DNA of 64,000 bases from assembly GCA_036403815.1 (NCBI GenBank), contig DASWQH010000034.1, positions 1 to 64,000 on the forward strand, given 5' to 3'. The notes under the pieces were generated by a model. The model was not told the origin of the DNA and ran no database searches. It saw nothing but the letters and a program-made list of their open reading frames with translations. The position numbers and the translations under genes were made by a program. Source of the stretch: JACVRN01 sp036403815 (lineage in GTDB: Bacteria; Acidobacteriota; Blastocatellia; Pyrinomonadales; Pyrinomonadaceae). Positions 1-8,080 of the stretch are shown here, piece by piece (position 1 is the stretch's first letter; each line of letters opens with the position of its first letter).

Positions 1-146
1 CGAAAGGAAGTGACTTCAGTCAGATCACCGAGCGAGACATCCAGCGGGTGATGACGCGCTTAAACAATCGCCCGCGCAAGAGGCTAAACTATCGAACGCC
101 ACAGCGGGTCTTTTTCAAAGAACAGAAAATTGCACTTACAACTTGA
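1..146 (+). pseudogene. IS30-family transposase, C-terminal fragment (cut by the window edge)
   Basis: The frame starting at base 3 is open into the window and encodes 47 residues ending in ..RVFFKEQKIALTT, then TGA. The same tail, with several substitutions, occurs at 43183-43545, where more of the protein is visible, including the SDNG and NENTNG blocks typical of the IS30 DDE catalytic core. This piece is therefore the 3' end of an IS30-type transposase. Whether the element is complete to the left cannot be seen. Confidence 0.75.
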
Positions 147-159
147 ATCCAAGATAGTT

Positions 160-300
160 AAAAGCCCCTGAAAGGGGCGAAAGATTCTCAGGCTTGGACT
201 TCATTCGCCCCTTATCAGGGGCTTCTCACCTTTGTGGGCATGTTATCCCCACGGCTTACGCCGTGGGCTACAATCTGTCGCCCCTTTCAGGGGCTATGGC
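160..300. repeat. REP-like cluster of short GC-rich hairpins
   Basis: Three related palindromes built on GCCCCT..AGGGGC occur at about 168, 208 and 274. Between them is another hairpin, CCCACGGC-TTAC-GCCGTGGG, near 250. This is typical of extragenic palindromic repeat clusters. It directly follows the IS30 fragment. No coding potential was seen. Confidence 0.65.
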
Positions 301-338
301 TCTTCCTTCTTATATCGAACTCACGTTAAAGTAAGTCG

Positions 339-443
339 CTAGAGTTTCAATCTTAATCGGTAGAGTTTTAACTTTAGTCACTTAGGTTTTAATTTTAGCT
401 GCTAAGACTGCAATCTTAGTGGCTAAAATTAAAGTTTTAGCGA
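339..443. repeat. Five degenerate 21-bp tandem units (15 heptamers) with inverted symmetry
   Basis: Five consecutive 21-bp units start at 339, 360, 381, 402 and 423, with approximate consensus ctAaggtTtcAAtctTAGtcg. Unit 4 is itself a hairpin (CTAAGA..TCTTAG), as is unit 5 (CTAAAA..TTTTAG). Part of unit 3 (tttaattttagc) is exactly complementary to the start of unit 5 (gctaaaattaaa). All frames contain stops, so it is not coding. The surrounding 147-522 interval holds nothing else recognisable besides the REP-like cluster. Confidence 0.75.
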
Positions 444-522
444 CCGCCGTTTGAAGCTTATTTGCCCGGATTTAGGCTTTAGTTTCACTGTATTCAACCA
501 AAAAGCCGATTTTTCCAGCGTT

Positions 523-1476
523 TCAAGCTTGGCGATAAACTTCGCGCCCGTCACTTATCTCTACCGCGAGTTTGCCTTCAGATTGCGCCAAATCCAGATG
601 TGCGACCGCTTCGGATGTGGCTAGGAAGCGATGCACGTCCGTTGAGCCGGGGAACATTTCGTTGGCTATGTCCCAGGCGGTCGCGCCCTGCTTGGGCACG
701 AGCCGTATGACTTCCCGTTGGCGCTCCTGTATGGCGCGAAGATAGCGTTGGAAAAGCTCTTCGTAATCGTTGATGGGTTCGCCGTGCCCGCCGTAGACGA
801 GCGTTGGAGCAAAGGAGCGTATGCGCGCAAGGCTCACCATGTATTCCGCTAGCGAGCGAAAGCGGCGAGTCGGGTCTACGGGGTCAGGCGAAAGGATTGG
901 ATTCGGCGTAATGCGCTTCAGCACACAGTCTCCGGCGATGAGGGTACGGTCTGCTTCGCGCAGGAAGGAGCATGAGCCGGGCGTGTGTCCCGGCGTATGC
1001 ACTACGCGCAAAGTTCCCGTTTCAAATTCCAGCTCTTCTTCATCCACTATCTCCCTGTACTCATCATCCGCGAGCGCATCCGCAAGCTCGCGCACGCCTT
1101 CATACATACGCCGCATCCCCGCAATCTCTTCCGGGGGGACGCCCGCGCGCACCAGTAGATTTCTGTGCTCCGCGTATTCCAGTCTTCCAACACGGTGCCC
1201 TGTCTCCCAGCCGTGTACGAGTATCTCAGCATCCTTCGCTTCATCACGCAGGGAGCGCGCCAGCCCGCAGTGGTCTTCGTGCGCGTGCGTCAACACGATG
1301 CGGCGAATGTCAGAGACGCGAAAGCGCGCACGCCTTATGCCTTCATGCAAAGCCGCGACCGCCTCACGCGTCTTAGGCCCCGTGTCAATCAAAGTCACAG
1401 GGTCTTCCGCTATGAGATAGCAATTAACCGGCCCCACGTAAAAGGGCGTCGGCACGGAGATGGGAACGATTTTCAT
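523..1476 (-). CDS. MBL-fold metallo-hydrolase (LACTB2/glyoxalase II-like)
   Basis: This 317-residue protein has the metallo-beta-lactamase metal signature T-H64-A-H66-E-D68-H69, a later H-T-P-G-H-T-P-G-S block and a GDCVL Asp ligand motif. The C-terminal ~70 residues look like the winged-helix extension of LACTB2-type hydrolases. The likely activity is hydrolysis of a thioester or phosphoester; the substrate is unknown. It is the last gene after fadN-fadA-fadE on the same strand, so a thioesterase-like role in acyl-CoA metabolism is possible but inferred. The start codon abuts a heptamer repeat (1477-1583), so no normal Shine-Dalgarno lies in front of it. Confidence 0.85.
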   Translation of the reverse strand: MKIVPISVPTPFYVGPVNCYLIAEDPVTLIDTGPKTREAVAALHEGIRRARFRVSDIRRIVLTHAHEDHCGLARSLRDEAKDAEILVHGWETGHRVGRLEYAEHRNLLVRAGVPPEEIAGMRRMYEGVRELADALADDEYREIVDEEELEFETGTLRVVHTPGHTPGSCSFLREADRTLIAGDCVLKRITPNPILSPDPVDPTRRFRSLAEYMVSLARIRSFAPTLVYGGHGEPINDYEELFQRYLRAIQERQREVIRLVPKQGATAWDIANEMFPGSTDVHRFLATSEAVAHLDLAQSEGKLAVEISDGREVYRQA

Positions 1477-1583
1477 AAGGCAAAATTAAAAAGGTAAAAG
1501 GCAAAAAGGTAAAGGCAAAGGCGAAGAATGAAAAGCTTACTCTCAATCTTCGCCTTTGCCTTTTTAATTTTACATTTTGCCTT
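1477..1583. repeat. Inverted heptamer array between fadE and the MBL gene (word aaggYaa)
   Basis: On the plus strand the left arm reads aaggcaa, aattaaa, aaggtaa, aaggcaa and so on to about 1526. A 13-bp perfect stem (1514-1526 with 1548-1560) continues into a right arm made of the same word reversed. The element fills the whole gap: it begins at the base next to the MBL start codon and ends 2 nt from the fadE stop codon (1586-1588). Confidence 0.8.
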
Positions 1584-1585
1584 CT

Positions 1586-3373
1586 TTAGTAGACGTACTT
1601 GTTCGCCTGAATCATAGTGTCTGCGATGCGCTGGCGCGCGACGATGGTGTTCATGGGCGTCCATTTTGTGAAGCGGCGAAGCGCGGCCAGCACAGTGCGT
1701 AGCTCGTCGCCCTCAGACATGGCGGCGAGCATGTTCTTGGCGTTGGCTTCTATGCGCTCGACGGCGTCGTTACAGAAGACGCGCGTCATGTCTATGTAAC
1801 GCGCCGCTGCTTCCGGCCCTTGCGAGGCCGCGAGCTTCTGTGCGCGCAGGATTGCAGACTCCATAGCGAAAGTGTCCATGATGATGTCGGCGATACCCAT
1901 CAGGATTTCCTGCTGGTCTGACAAGCCCATCATATACTTCTGCGCCGCCCTGCCGAGCGTCATCAGAGCTACCTTCTTAGCGTTCTGCGCCAGCTTTAGC
2001 TCGGTGGCGAGCAACTCTTCATCTTCATCAAAGCTCGGCATGGAAGGCTGGAGGACTTCCTCCATCAGCTTCTGCGCCGCAGGCAGAAGCTGAAGTTGTC
2101 CCGTCATCGCGCGTTTCATCAACATTCCGGGGATGAGCATGCGGTTGATTTCGTTTGTGCCCTCGAAGATGCGGTTGATGCGCGCATCGCGGTAGGCGCG
2201 CTCCGCAGGGTAGTCAGCCGAATAGCCGTAGCCGCCGTAAATCTGCACCATCTCGTCCGCGACGTAGTTGCAGTATTCCGACAGGGCGACTTTGATGATG
2301 GAGCATTCCGCCGCGTACTCTTCAATCGCGCGCAGCTTGGATTCGGGATCACTTGCATCGGCTGTGGCTTCGATAGCTGATTCGATGAGGCCAAGCGTGC
2401 GATAGGTCATAGCCTCCCCGACCCAAGTCTTGATAGCCATCTCGGCCAGCTTATGTTTGATTGCGCCGAAACTGGAGATGGACTTGCCGAACTGGTGGCG
2501 CTCGTTGGCATATCGCACCGCTTCGGCAATCATCAGCTTCATGCCGCCGCTGCACATCGCGCCCAGTTTGAAGCGGCCTATGTTCAGGATGTTGAAGGCA
2601 ATCTTATGTCCCTTGCCGACTTCGCCCAGAAGATTCTCTACAGGCGTTCTGGCATCCTGCAAGATAAGCGCGGTCGTCGAAGATCCCTTGATGCCCATCT
2701 TGTGCTCGTCAGCACCGGAGGTCAGCCCCTCCTGACGTTCGACTATGAAGCCAGTGAACTTATCTCCGTCAACTTTGGCGAAGACTACGAAGACATCCGC
2801 AAAGCCGCCGTTGGTAATCCACATCTTCTCGCCGTTTAAGATGTAGTGCTTTCCGTCCTCGCTCAGGCGCGCCGTTGCTTTGGCGGCCAATGCGTCCGAG
2901 CCTGAACTGGCTTCCGTCAGAGCATAAGCCGTGATGAGTTCTCCCGTGATGATTTTGGGGATGTATTTCTGCTTCGCGGCTTCCGTGCCGTAGTAGAGAA
3001 TCGGTAGCAGACCTATGCCGCCTTGCGCGCCCATCGTCGTAGCAAACGAGGCCACGCGCCCAAGGTTTTCCCCGACAATCGCTCCGCTCGTTTGATCCAG
3101 AGCAAGCCCGCCATACTCTTCCGGCACGTTTGCGCTAACCATGCCCAGCTCAGCGCCCTTCACGACCAACTCGCGCGCCAACTTCCAATCGTGATTCTCA
3201 AGCTCTTTGAGGCGCGGGTTCACTTCATTATCCATGAATGCCCTTGTGGTCTCGGCAATCATGTGATGCTCTTCCGTAAAATCTTCCGGCGTAAAAACCT
3301 GCTCAGGCTTCAGTTCTTCAATTAAGAAGCTTCCGCCTTTGATAATCTGTTTCTCTTCGACTACGGCTGCCAT
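1586..3373 (-). CDS. fadE: Acyl-CoA dehydrogenase, long VLCAD/FadE type
   Basis: The 595-residue flavoprotein catalyses the first, FAD-dependent step of fatty-acid beta-oxidation (acyl-CoA to trans-2-enoyl-CoA). The acyl-CoA dehydrogenase core is visible: ALTEASSGSDA and KMWITNGGFADVF in the middle domain, then QIYGGYGYSADYP and RINRIFEGTNEINR in the C-terminal helical domain. About 180 further residues follow, as in VLCAD and Bacillus FadE. The start is ATG after an AAAGGAGC ribosome-binding site. It is third in the fadN-fadA-fadE order and separated from fadA by a heptamer inverted repeat. An internal 400-aa short-chain type dehydrogenase is excluded by the length. Confidence 0.93.
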   Translation of the reverse strand: MAAVVEEKQIIKGGSFLIEELKPEQVFTPEDFTEEHHMIAETTRAFMDNEVNPRLKELENHDWKLARELVVKGAELGMVSANVPEEYGGLALDQTSGAIVGENLGRVASFATTMGAQGGIGLLPILYYGTEAAKQKYIPKIITGELITAYALTEASSGSDALAAKATARLSEDGKHYILNGEKMWITNGGFADVFVVFAKVDGDKFTGFIVERQEGLTSGADEHKMGIKGSSTTALILQDARTPVENLLGEVGKGHKIAFNILNIGRFKLGAMCSGGMKLMIAEAVRYANERHQFGKSISSFGAIKHKLAEMAIKTWVGEAMTYRTLGLIESAIEATADASDPESKLRAIEEYAAECSIIKVALSEYCNYVADEMVQIYGGYGYSADYPAERAYRDARINRIFEGTNEINRMLIPGMLMKRAMTGQLQLLPAAQKLMEEVLQPSMPSFDEDEELLATELKLAQNAKKVALMTLGRAAQKYMMGLSDQQEILMGIADIIMDTFAMESAILRAQKLAASQGPEAAARYIDMTRVFCNDAVERIEANAKNMLAAMSEGDELRTVLAALRRFTKWTPMNTIVARQRIADTMIQANKYVY

Positions 3374-3400
3374 TTAATTGCTCCTTTCAGTCGCAATAAA

Positions 3401-3473
3401 GTGAGCAGTGAGCGGTAAGCAGTAAGCAGTCAAACGAACATCAACTGCTTACTGCTCACGGCTTACTGCTTAC
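3401..3473. repeat. Inverted heptamer array between fadA and fadE (word gtRagcR)
   Basis: The left arm 3401-3430 is gtgagca, gtgagcg, gtaagca, gtaagca, gt. A 13-nt loop follows. The right arm 3444-3473 consists of the same words in reverse complement with a few mismatches. The fadA stop codon TAA (3470-3472) is formed from the heptamer GTAAGCA. The fadE ribosome-binding site lies outside the element. Confidence 0.85.
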
Positions 3474-4648
3474 ATTCTTTCAAATATTCCGGCTGCGCCC
3501 ATGCCGCCGCCGACGCACATCGTCACCATCCCGTAGCGGCCATTGCGGCGCTCAAGCTCGCGCAGGATGGTCGCGGTCAACTTAGCGCCCGTGCAGCCCA
3601 AAGGGTGCCCGAGCGCGATTGCGCCGCCGTTGATATTTACCTTCTCTTCATCCAGCCCAAGCTCTTTAATCACCGCGAGGCTCTGCGCGGCGAATGCTTC
3701 GTTGAGTTCAATCACATCAATCTGATCCAGAGTGAGTCCGGCCATCTTCAAAGCCTTCGGAATAGCGAAGACAGGCCCTATGCCCATCTCTTCGGGCGGG
3801 CATCCGGCGGTGGCATAAGCTACAAAACGCGCCAGCGGTTTGACGCCCAACGCATTCGCGCGTTCTTCCGACATGACGACCACCGCAGCCGCGCCGTCCG
3901 ACATCTGCGAAGCATTGCCAGCCGTGATTGTTCCCTTAATGTGGAAGGCAGGTTTCAGCTTCGACAGCGTTTCCACGTTCGTCCCACGCCGCACGCCCTC
4001 GTCTTCCTGAAACACAACCTCGCGCCGCTGTTTGCGACCCTTCTCGTCCAGTTCTTCAAACGTCACGTTGAGCGGCACGACCTCGTCCTTGAACTTGCCT
4101 TCGTCAATCGCACGCGCCGCACGCTCATGCGAACGCGCAGCGAAAGCATCCTGCTCCTCGCGCCCTATCTCGTACTTGCGCGCGACGTTCTCGGTCGCCA
4201 GCCCCATGTTCAGATAAAAGTCAGGGTAGTGATCTACCAGATAAGGATTCGGACGAATGGTGTGACCGCCCATAGGAATCATGGACATTGTCTCAAGCCC
4301 GCCAGCGATTGCGGCATCAATCCCGCCCGCTTTGATTCTATCCGCCACAATCGCAATTGATTGCAAGCCAGACGAGCAGAAGCGATTGATAGTCATCGCG
4401 GAAGTTTCCACAGGCAGCCCCGCCCTTATAGCCGCCACGCGCGCCACGTTCATTCCCTGTTCGGCTTCAGGCATAGCGCAGCCCATCACCACGTCTTCAA
4501 TATCCGTGGGCTTCAATCCTTCCACGCGCGCCATAGCCTCTTTGATTGCCGCAGCGCCCATCTCGTCAGGCCGCGTATCCTTCAGCGTCCCCTTCGGCGC
4601 ACGCCCCACCGCCGTCCGCACGGCTGAAACAATTACTGCGTCTATCAT
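3470..4648 (-). CDS. fadA: Acetyl-CoA C-acyltransferase (3-ketoacyl-CoA thiolase)
   Basis: The thiolase family protein has 392 residues from the chosen ATG (MIDAVIVSAVRT). The nucleophilic Cys91 lies in NRFCSSGLQ. GGAIALGHPLGCTGAK carries the catalytic His, and the terminal MCVGGGMG carries the second Cys. It performs the CoA-dependent cleavage that ends each beta-oxidation cycle. A start 36 nt further upstream would add residues encoded by an intergenic heptamer repeat and is rejected. The gene lies between fadN and fadE, matching the fadNAE order known from Bacillus. Confidence 0.94.
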   Translation of the reverse strand: MIDAVIVSAVRTAVGRAPKGTLKDTRPDEMGAAAIKEAMARVEGLKPTDIEDVVMGCAMPEAEQGMNVARVAAIRAGLPVETSAMTINRFCSSGLQSIAIVADRIKAGGIDAAIAGGLETMSMIPMGGHTIRPNPYLVDHYPDFYLNMGLATENVARKYEIGREEQDAFAARSHERAARAIDEGKFKDEVVPLNVTFEELDEKGRKQRREVVFQEDEGVRRGTNVETLSKLKPAFHIKGTITAGNASQMSDGAAAVVVMSEERANALGVKPLARFVAYATAGCPPEEMGIGPVFAIPKALKMAGLTLDQIDVIELNEAFAAQSLAVIKELGLDEEKVNINGGAIALGHPLGCTGAKLTATILRELERRNGRYGMVTMCVGGGMGAAGIFERM

Positions 4649-4654
4649 ATGTTT

Positions 4655-4760
4655 AAGTCCCAGGTTCCAAGTCCAAAATCCCAAGTCTCAAATTCCAGGC
4701 TCCAGGCTCCAAGTCTCACAACTGCTTTTGACTTGGAACTTGGGACTTGGAACCTGGGAC
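4655..4760. repeat. Inverted heptamer array between fadN and fadA (word aagtYcc)
   Basis: The left arm holds nine in-phase heptamers from 4655 to 4717 (aagtccc, aggttcc, aagtcca, aaatccc, aagtctc, aaattcc, aggctcc twice, aagtctc). The right arm, 4730-4760, is about four reversed copies of the same word. The element starts 6 nt upstream of the fadA ATG and touches the fadN stop codon (TAG), so it occupies the entire intergenic gap. Confidence 0.85.
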
Positions 4761-7171
4761 TAATTTCTTAGTGGCTTTCCGGTCTTGAGCATGTGTGCGA
4801 TACGTTCCTGCGTCTGGCGCTGGCCGGACAGGGAAAGAAAGGCTTCGCGCTCAAGGTCTAAAAGATATTGCTCCGAAACTCTCGTCGGATGGTTAAGGTC
4901 GCCGCCTGTTAAGACGCGCGCAAGCTTCTCGGCTAAGACCGCGTCGTAATCCGAGATGAAGCCGCCGCGCTTCATCTGGTGAATGCCGAGCTTGATTGTG
5001 GAGAGCGCCGATTGCCCCAGCGCCAGAATATCGTTACGCGGCTGCGGCTCGACGTACCCGGTTGAAGCGAGTGCTATGACTTCCTGCTTAGCATCATGGA
5101 TTAAACGCGCGGAGTTCATAGAGACCGTGTCGTCCTCGCTTAGAAACCCGTAGGCGCGTGCCTCTTCCGCAGAAGTTGCGACCTTTGCCATCGCAATTGT
5201 TTCAAAGACGCGCTTGACGAAGGGGAAAGGGTCTGCTTCCGTAACGCCCTTCGGAATCGAATCCATAGCGCGCACGAGCATCTCTTTCGTCCCGGCTCCG
5301 GCAGGGATAAGCCCTACGCCGACTTCCACCAAACCTATGTAGGTCTCTGCCGCCGCTCGCGCGCGGTCGGCGTGCAGCACCATCTCGCAACCGCCGCCGA
5401 ACGTCATCTGAAACGGCGCGACCACCACTGGCTTCGGCGAATAACGCAGGCTCATGATGGCGTTCTGGAAGGCGCGAATGCTCATGTCTATATCTTCCCA
5501 GTTCTCATCCTGCGCCTCCAGCAGGAGCAGCATCAGATTCGCGCCGACAGAAAAGTTGTGTCCCTGATTGCCTACCACCAGCCCCAGGAAATTCTTTTCC
5601 ACTTCACTGAGCGCGAACTTAACCATCTGCAACGTGTCGCCGCCTATAGCATTCATCTTTGAATGAAATTCAAGGCAGGCCACCCCGTCGCCCAGATCAA
5701 TCAAAGACGCGCCCGCGTTCTTCTTGATAACCCCGTTGCGCTCCTTCACGGATTTGAGCACGATGACGCCAGGACTCTCTTTTATAGGCCAGTAATTATT
5801 AGAGGCGAAGTCGTAATAGTAACGCTGACCATTCTCTTCTTTATAGAAAGAGGTAGCGCCGTTTGCCAACATCAACTCGATATTGGCAGGGATTTGATAC
5901 CCTTCGTCACGCATACGCGCGACACTCTTCTCAACACCGATTGCATCCCACGACTCGAAGACGCCCAACTCCCAGTTAAAGCCCCAGCGCATAGCCCTAT
6001 CTACTTCCACCACAGTATCCGCGATTTCAGGAATGCGGTTCGCGGCATAGCGGAAGGTTCTGGAGACGGTCTTCCACAGAAACTGGCCGACGCGGTCTTT
6101 CCCCCACACGAGCGCACGCAATCGTCCCGGCGTGTCTTCTATGTTCTTCGCCATGTCGAGCGCGGGCAGCTTCACTTTCGACGCCGGGCGATATTCGAGC
6201 GAAGCCACATCGAGAGTCCAAATCTCCTGCTTCTCTCCTTCACCCTTCTGCTTTTTATAAAAGCCGCCTCTGGTCTTGTTGCCTAAAATTCCGCGCCCGA
6301 TCATCTGCGCCAGAAACTCCGGCGCGATGAAGACATCACGCTCTTCGTCTTCCGGCAGATTCTCGTAAAGGTTCTTCACCACATGCCCGAAGACATCCAG
6401 GCCGACCAGATCGAACGTGCGGAACGTGGCCGTTTTTGGACGCCCTACGGTCTGCCCCGTCATCTTGTCCACTTCCTCAATCGTGTAGCCTTCTTCGAGC
6501 ATCGTCTTGATGGTGACGAGCGCGCCGAAGGTGCCTATGCGATTGGCTATAAAATTCGGACGGTCTTTGGCCGGAACCACACCCTTGCCCAATCTCTGCT
6601 CCAGAAATCCGAACATAGCGCACGAGACTTCAGGCTTCGTCCACTCCGTGCGAATTATTTCGACCAGATGAAGATAGCGCGGCGGGTTGAAAAAATGTAC
6701 GCCTAAGAAGTGTGCGCGGAAATCATCAGAGCGGCCTTCGGCCAGAAGATGAATCGGAATGCCGCTCGTGTTGGAAGCGATGACAGAACCGGGACGACGC
6801 GATTGCTCGACGCGCTCATACAGACTACGCTTAATCTCAAGATTCTCTACCACGGCCTCTATGATGAGGTCGCAGTCCTTCAACAAGCCCATGTCGTCAT
6901 CGAAGTTGCCGACCGTGACAAGCTCCGCGCCGTCCGAGGTGAAGAAGGCAGCGGGCTTAGCTTTCTTAGCAGCCTCCAGCCCCTCACGCGCAATCCGGTT
7001 GCGCACCTCTTTCGATTCAAGCGTCAAGCCCTTCTTCTCTTCTTCGGGCGTCAGTTCCCTTGGAACGATGTCGAGCAAGATTGTAGGGATAGATGCGTTC
7101 GCCAGATGCGCGGCAATCTGCGCGCCCATAGTGCCCGCGCCCAGCACCGCCGCCTTTTCAATCCGAAACAT
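4760..7171 (-). CDS. fadN: 3-hydroxyacyl-CoA dehydrogenase / enoyl-CoA hydratase fusion (FadN type)
   Basis: This is an 803-residue bifunctional beta-oxidation enzyme. The NAD-binding Rossmann motif G11-A-G-T-M-G16 is at the N-terminus, and HFFNPPRYLHLVEII is the hydroxyacyl-CoA dehydrogenase signature. A crotonase domain occupies roughly residues 480-720 (GHNFSVGANL and FGGGCEMVLHADRA). The order, dehydrogenase first and crotonase last, is that of Bacillus FadN and opposite to E. coli FadB. The start is ATG at MFRIEKAAVLGAG. The in-frame ATG 63 nt upstream falls inside the operator palindrome and is rejected. First gene of the fadN-fadA-fadE-MBL operon. Confidence 0.92.
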   Translation of the reverse strand: MFRIEKAAVLGAGTMGAQIAAHLANASIPTILLDIVPRELTPEEEKKGLTLESKEVRNRIAREGLEAAKKAKPAAFFTSDGAELVTVGNFDDDMGLLKDCDLIIEAVVENLEIKRSLYERVEQSRRPGSVIASNTSGIPIHLLAEGRSDDFRAHFLGVHFFNPPRYLHLVEIIRTEWTKPEVSCAMFGFLEQRLGKGVVPAKDRPNFIANRIGTFGALVTIKTMLEEGYTIEEVDKMTGQTVGRPKTATFRTFDLVGLDVFGHVVKNLYENLPEDEERDVFIAPEFLAQMIGRGILGNKTRGGFYKKQKGEGEKQEIWTLDVASLEYRPASKVKLPALDMAKNIEDTPGRLRALVWGKDRVGQFLWKTVSRTFRYAANRIPEIADTVVEVDRAMRWGFNWELGVFESWDAIGVEKSVARMRDEGYQIPANIELMLANGATSFYKEENGQRYYYDFASNNYWPIKESPGVIVLKSVKERNGVIKKNAGASLIDLGDGVACLEFHSKMNAIGGDTLQMVKFALSEVEKNFLGLVVGNQGHNFSVGANLMLLLLEAQDENWEDIDMSIRAFQNAIMSLRYSPKPVVVAPFQMTFGGGCEMVLHADRARAAAETYIGLVEVGVGLIPAGAGTKEMLVRAMDSIPKGVTEADPFPFVKRVFETIAMAKVATSAEEARAYGFLSEDDTVSMNSARLIHDAKQEVIALASTGYVEPQPRNDILALGQSALSTIKLGIHQMKRGGFISDYDAVLAEKLARVLTGGDLNHPTRVSEQYLLDLEREAFLSLSGQRQTQERIAHMLKTGKPLRN

Positions 7172-7222
7172 AAAGCCTTTAGCCTTTCCTACACAGGGGA
7201 TGATACAAGGAAGCCTATCATA

Positions 7223-7242
7223 CTGAATGAGCATTCATTCAG
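7223..7242. promoter_or_regulatory. Palindromic operator upstream of fadN (CTGAATGA-N4-TCATTCAG)
   Basis: Two perfect 8-bp arms are separated by GCAT, centred about 60 nt upstream of the fadN start. The same pattern with one base change per arm lies upstream of the tetR-fadD operon (29715-29734). It is probably the binding site of a TetR-type fatty-acid regulator, by analogy with FadR/PsrA operators. Binding itself is inference. Confidence 0.7.
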
Positions 7243-7473
7243 CAAGCTCTCAAGAAGCCGATGTAGTAGCCGATTGCCCACAGAGCACCCTCTTTCCAGA
7301 TGTACCTCTTTATCGCGTCGAGAAATTCCTGCCTCAGTGATATTGCAGGCTGTAGCGGCAAGGTGAGACAGACCTCGTGTTGTTCTGATAGAAATAATGC
7401 AGGACTGCCTTTAGTGTCTTCTGTCGGTCTGCCTGTTCCATTGTGATAAAGGGCTGGCGACGAAATAGTATCC

Positions 7474-8004
7474 TTACTCTTCCTCTTCATCCCAATCGAC
7501 ATATTGCGGCGGGCTTTTGCCGACACGCTTGATTACCTTCGGGAATCTTCCGCGCACCGCATTCTCCTCGACGGCCACGACATCGATCTGATGCCACCAG
7601 TCGTCTCCGAAGTCGAACCAGTAGCCGAAGAGATCATTGACTTGTAGGCCGAGCGACCCAATCGTCGTCTGCTTCACGTCGCCCGCCGTCTTGTCTTCGG
7701 ATGCGAGGTCATTCATGCCTGCGGGAAGTACGTAACGCCGCGCCTGCGGATCCATCGGCCCCTTGCCGCCGATCTGAAACTCGTACATGTGCTCCTCTTC
7801 GCGGTCGAAGGCGTCGAAGATGGCACGGTGAAGCTGCGCGAGCGTCTGGTCGCCGCGAATCTGTATGATTCTGGAGACTACTTTATTCTTCTTCAGGAAG
7901 CTCTCGGCCATCGGCCCGCCGATGATGGACACGTCGAGCGTATAGAGCTTCTGGTCGCTTCCCGTCGTCCGCGTTGCCCGCTTCTTCGCCCGTGGCTTCG
8001 CCAT
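7474..8004 (-). CDS. Plasmid pRiA4b ORF-3 family protein
   Basis: The 176-residue protein matches the pRiA4b ORF-3-like family: a basic N-terminus, LYTLDVSIIGGP, SRIIQIRGDQTLAQLHRAI, HMYEFQIGG, and a C-terminal FDFGDDWWHQIDV block. Members are common in bacterial chromosomes; their biochemical role is unknown. The start has a GGGGAAAGAGACG ribosome-binding region. Next on the same strand upstream is a SWIM zinc-finger protein, a frequent neighbour type for this family. The 7243-7473 interval downstream of it shows no convincing gene. Confidence 0.8.
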   Translation of the reverse strand: MAKPRAKKRATRTTGSDQKLYTLDVSIIGGPMAESFLKKNKVVSRIIQIRGDQTLAQLHRAIFDAFDREEEHMYEFQIGGKGPMDPQARRYVLPAGMNDLASEDKTAGDVKQTTIGSLGLQVNDLFGYWFDFGDDWWHQIDVVAVEENAVRGRFPKVIKRVGKSPPQYVDWDEEEE

Positions 8005-8080
8005 CGTCTCTTTCCCCTCGTCCTGAGAATATGGCTATGAAGGGTTCAAGCTTATACCGCCAGTTCTAATGCTTTGCCGC

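Noticed and set aside
150..450. CRISPR array
   Set aside because: The repeat units touch each other or have irregular spacing, no unique spacers of constant length exist, and no cas genes are nearby.
7239..7526. Minus-strand open frame of 95 codons after the pRiA4b ORF-3-like gene
   Set aside because: Overlaps the real gene at 7474-7526, has no known motif and a composition without protein character; treated as non-coding.
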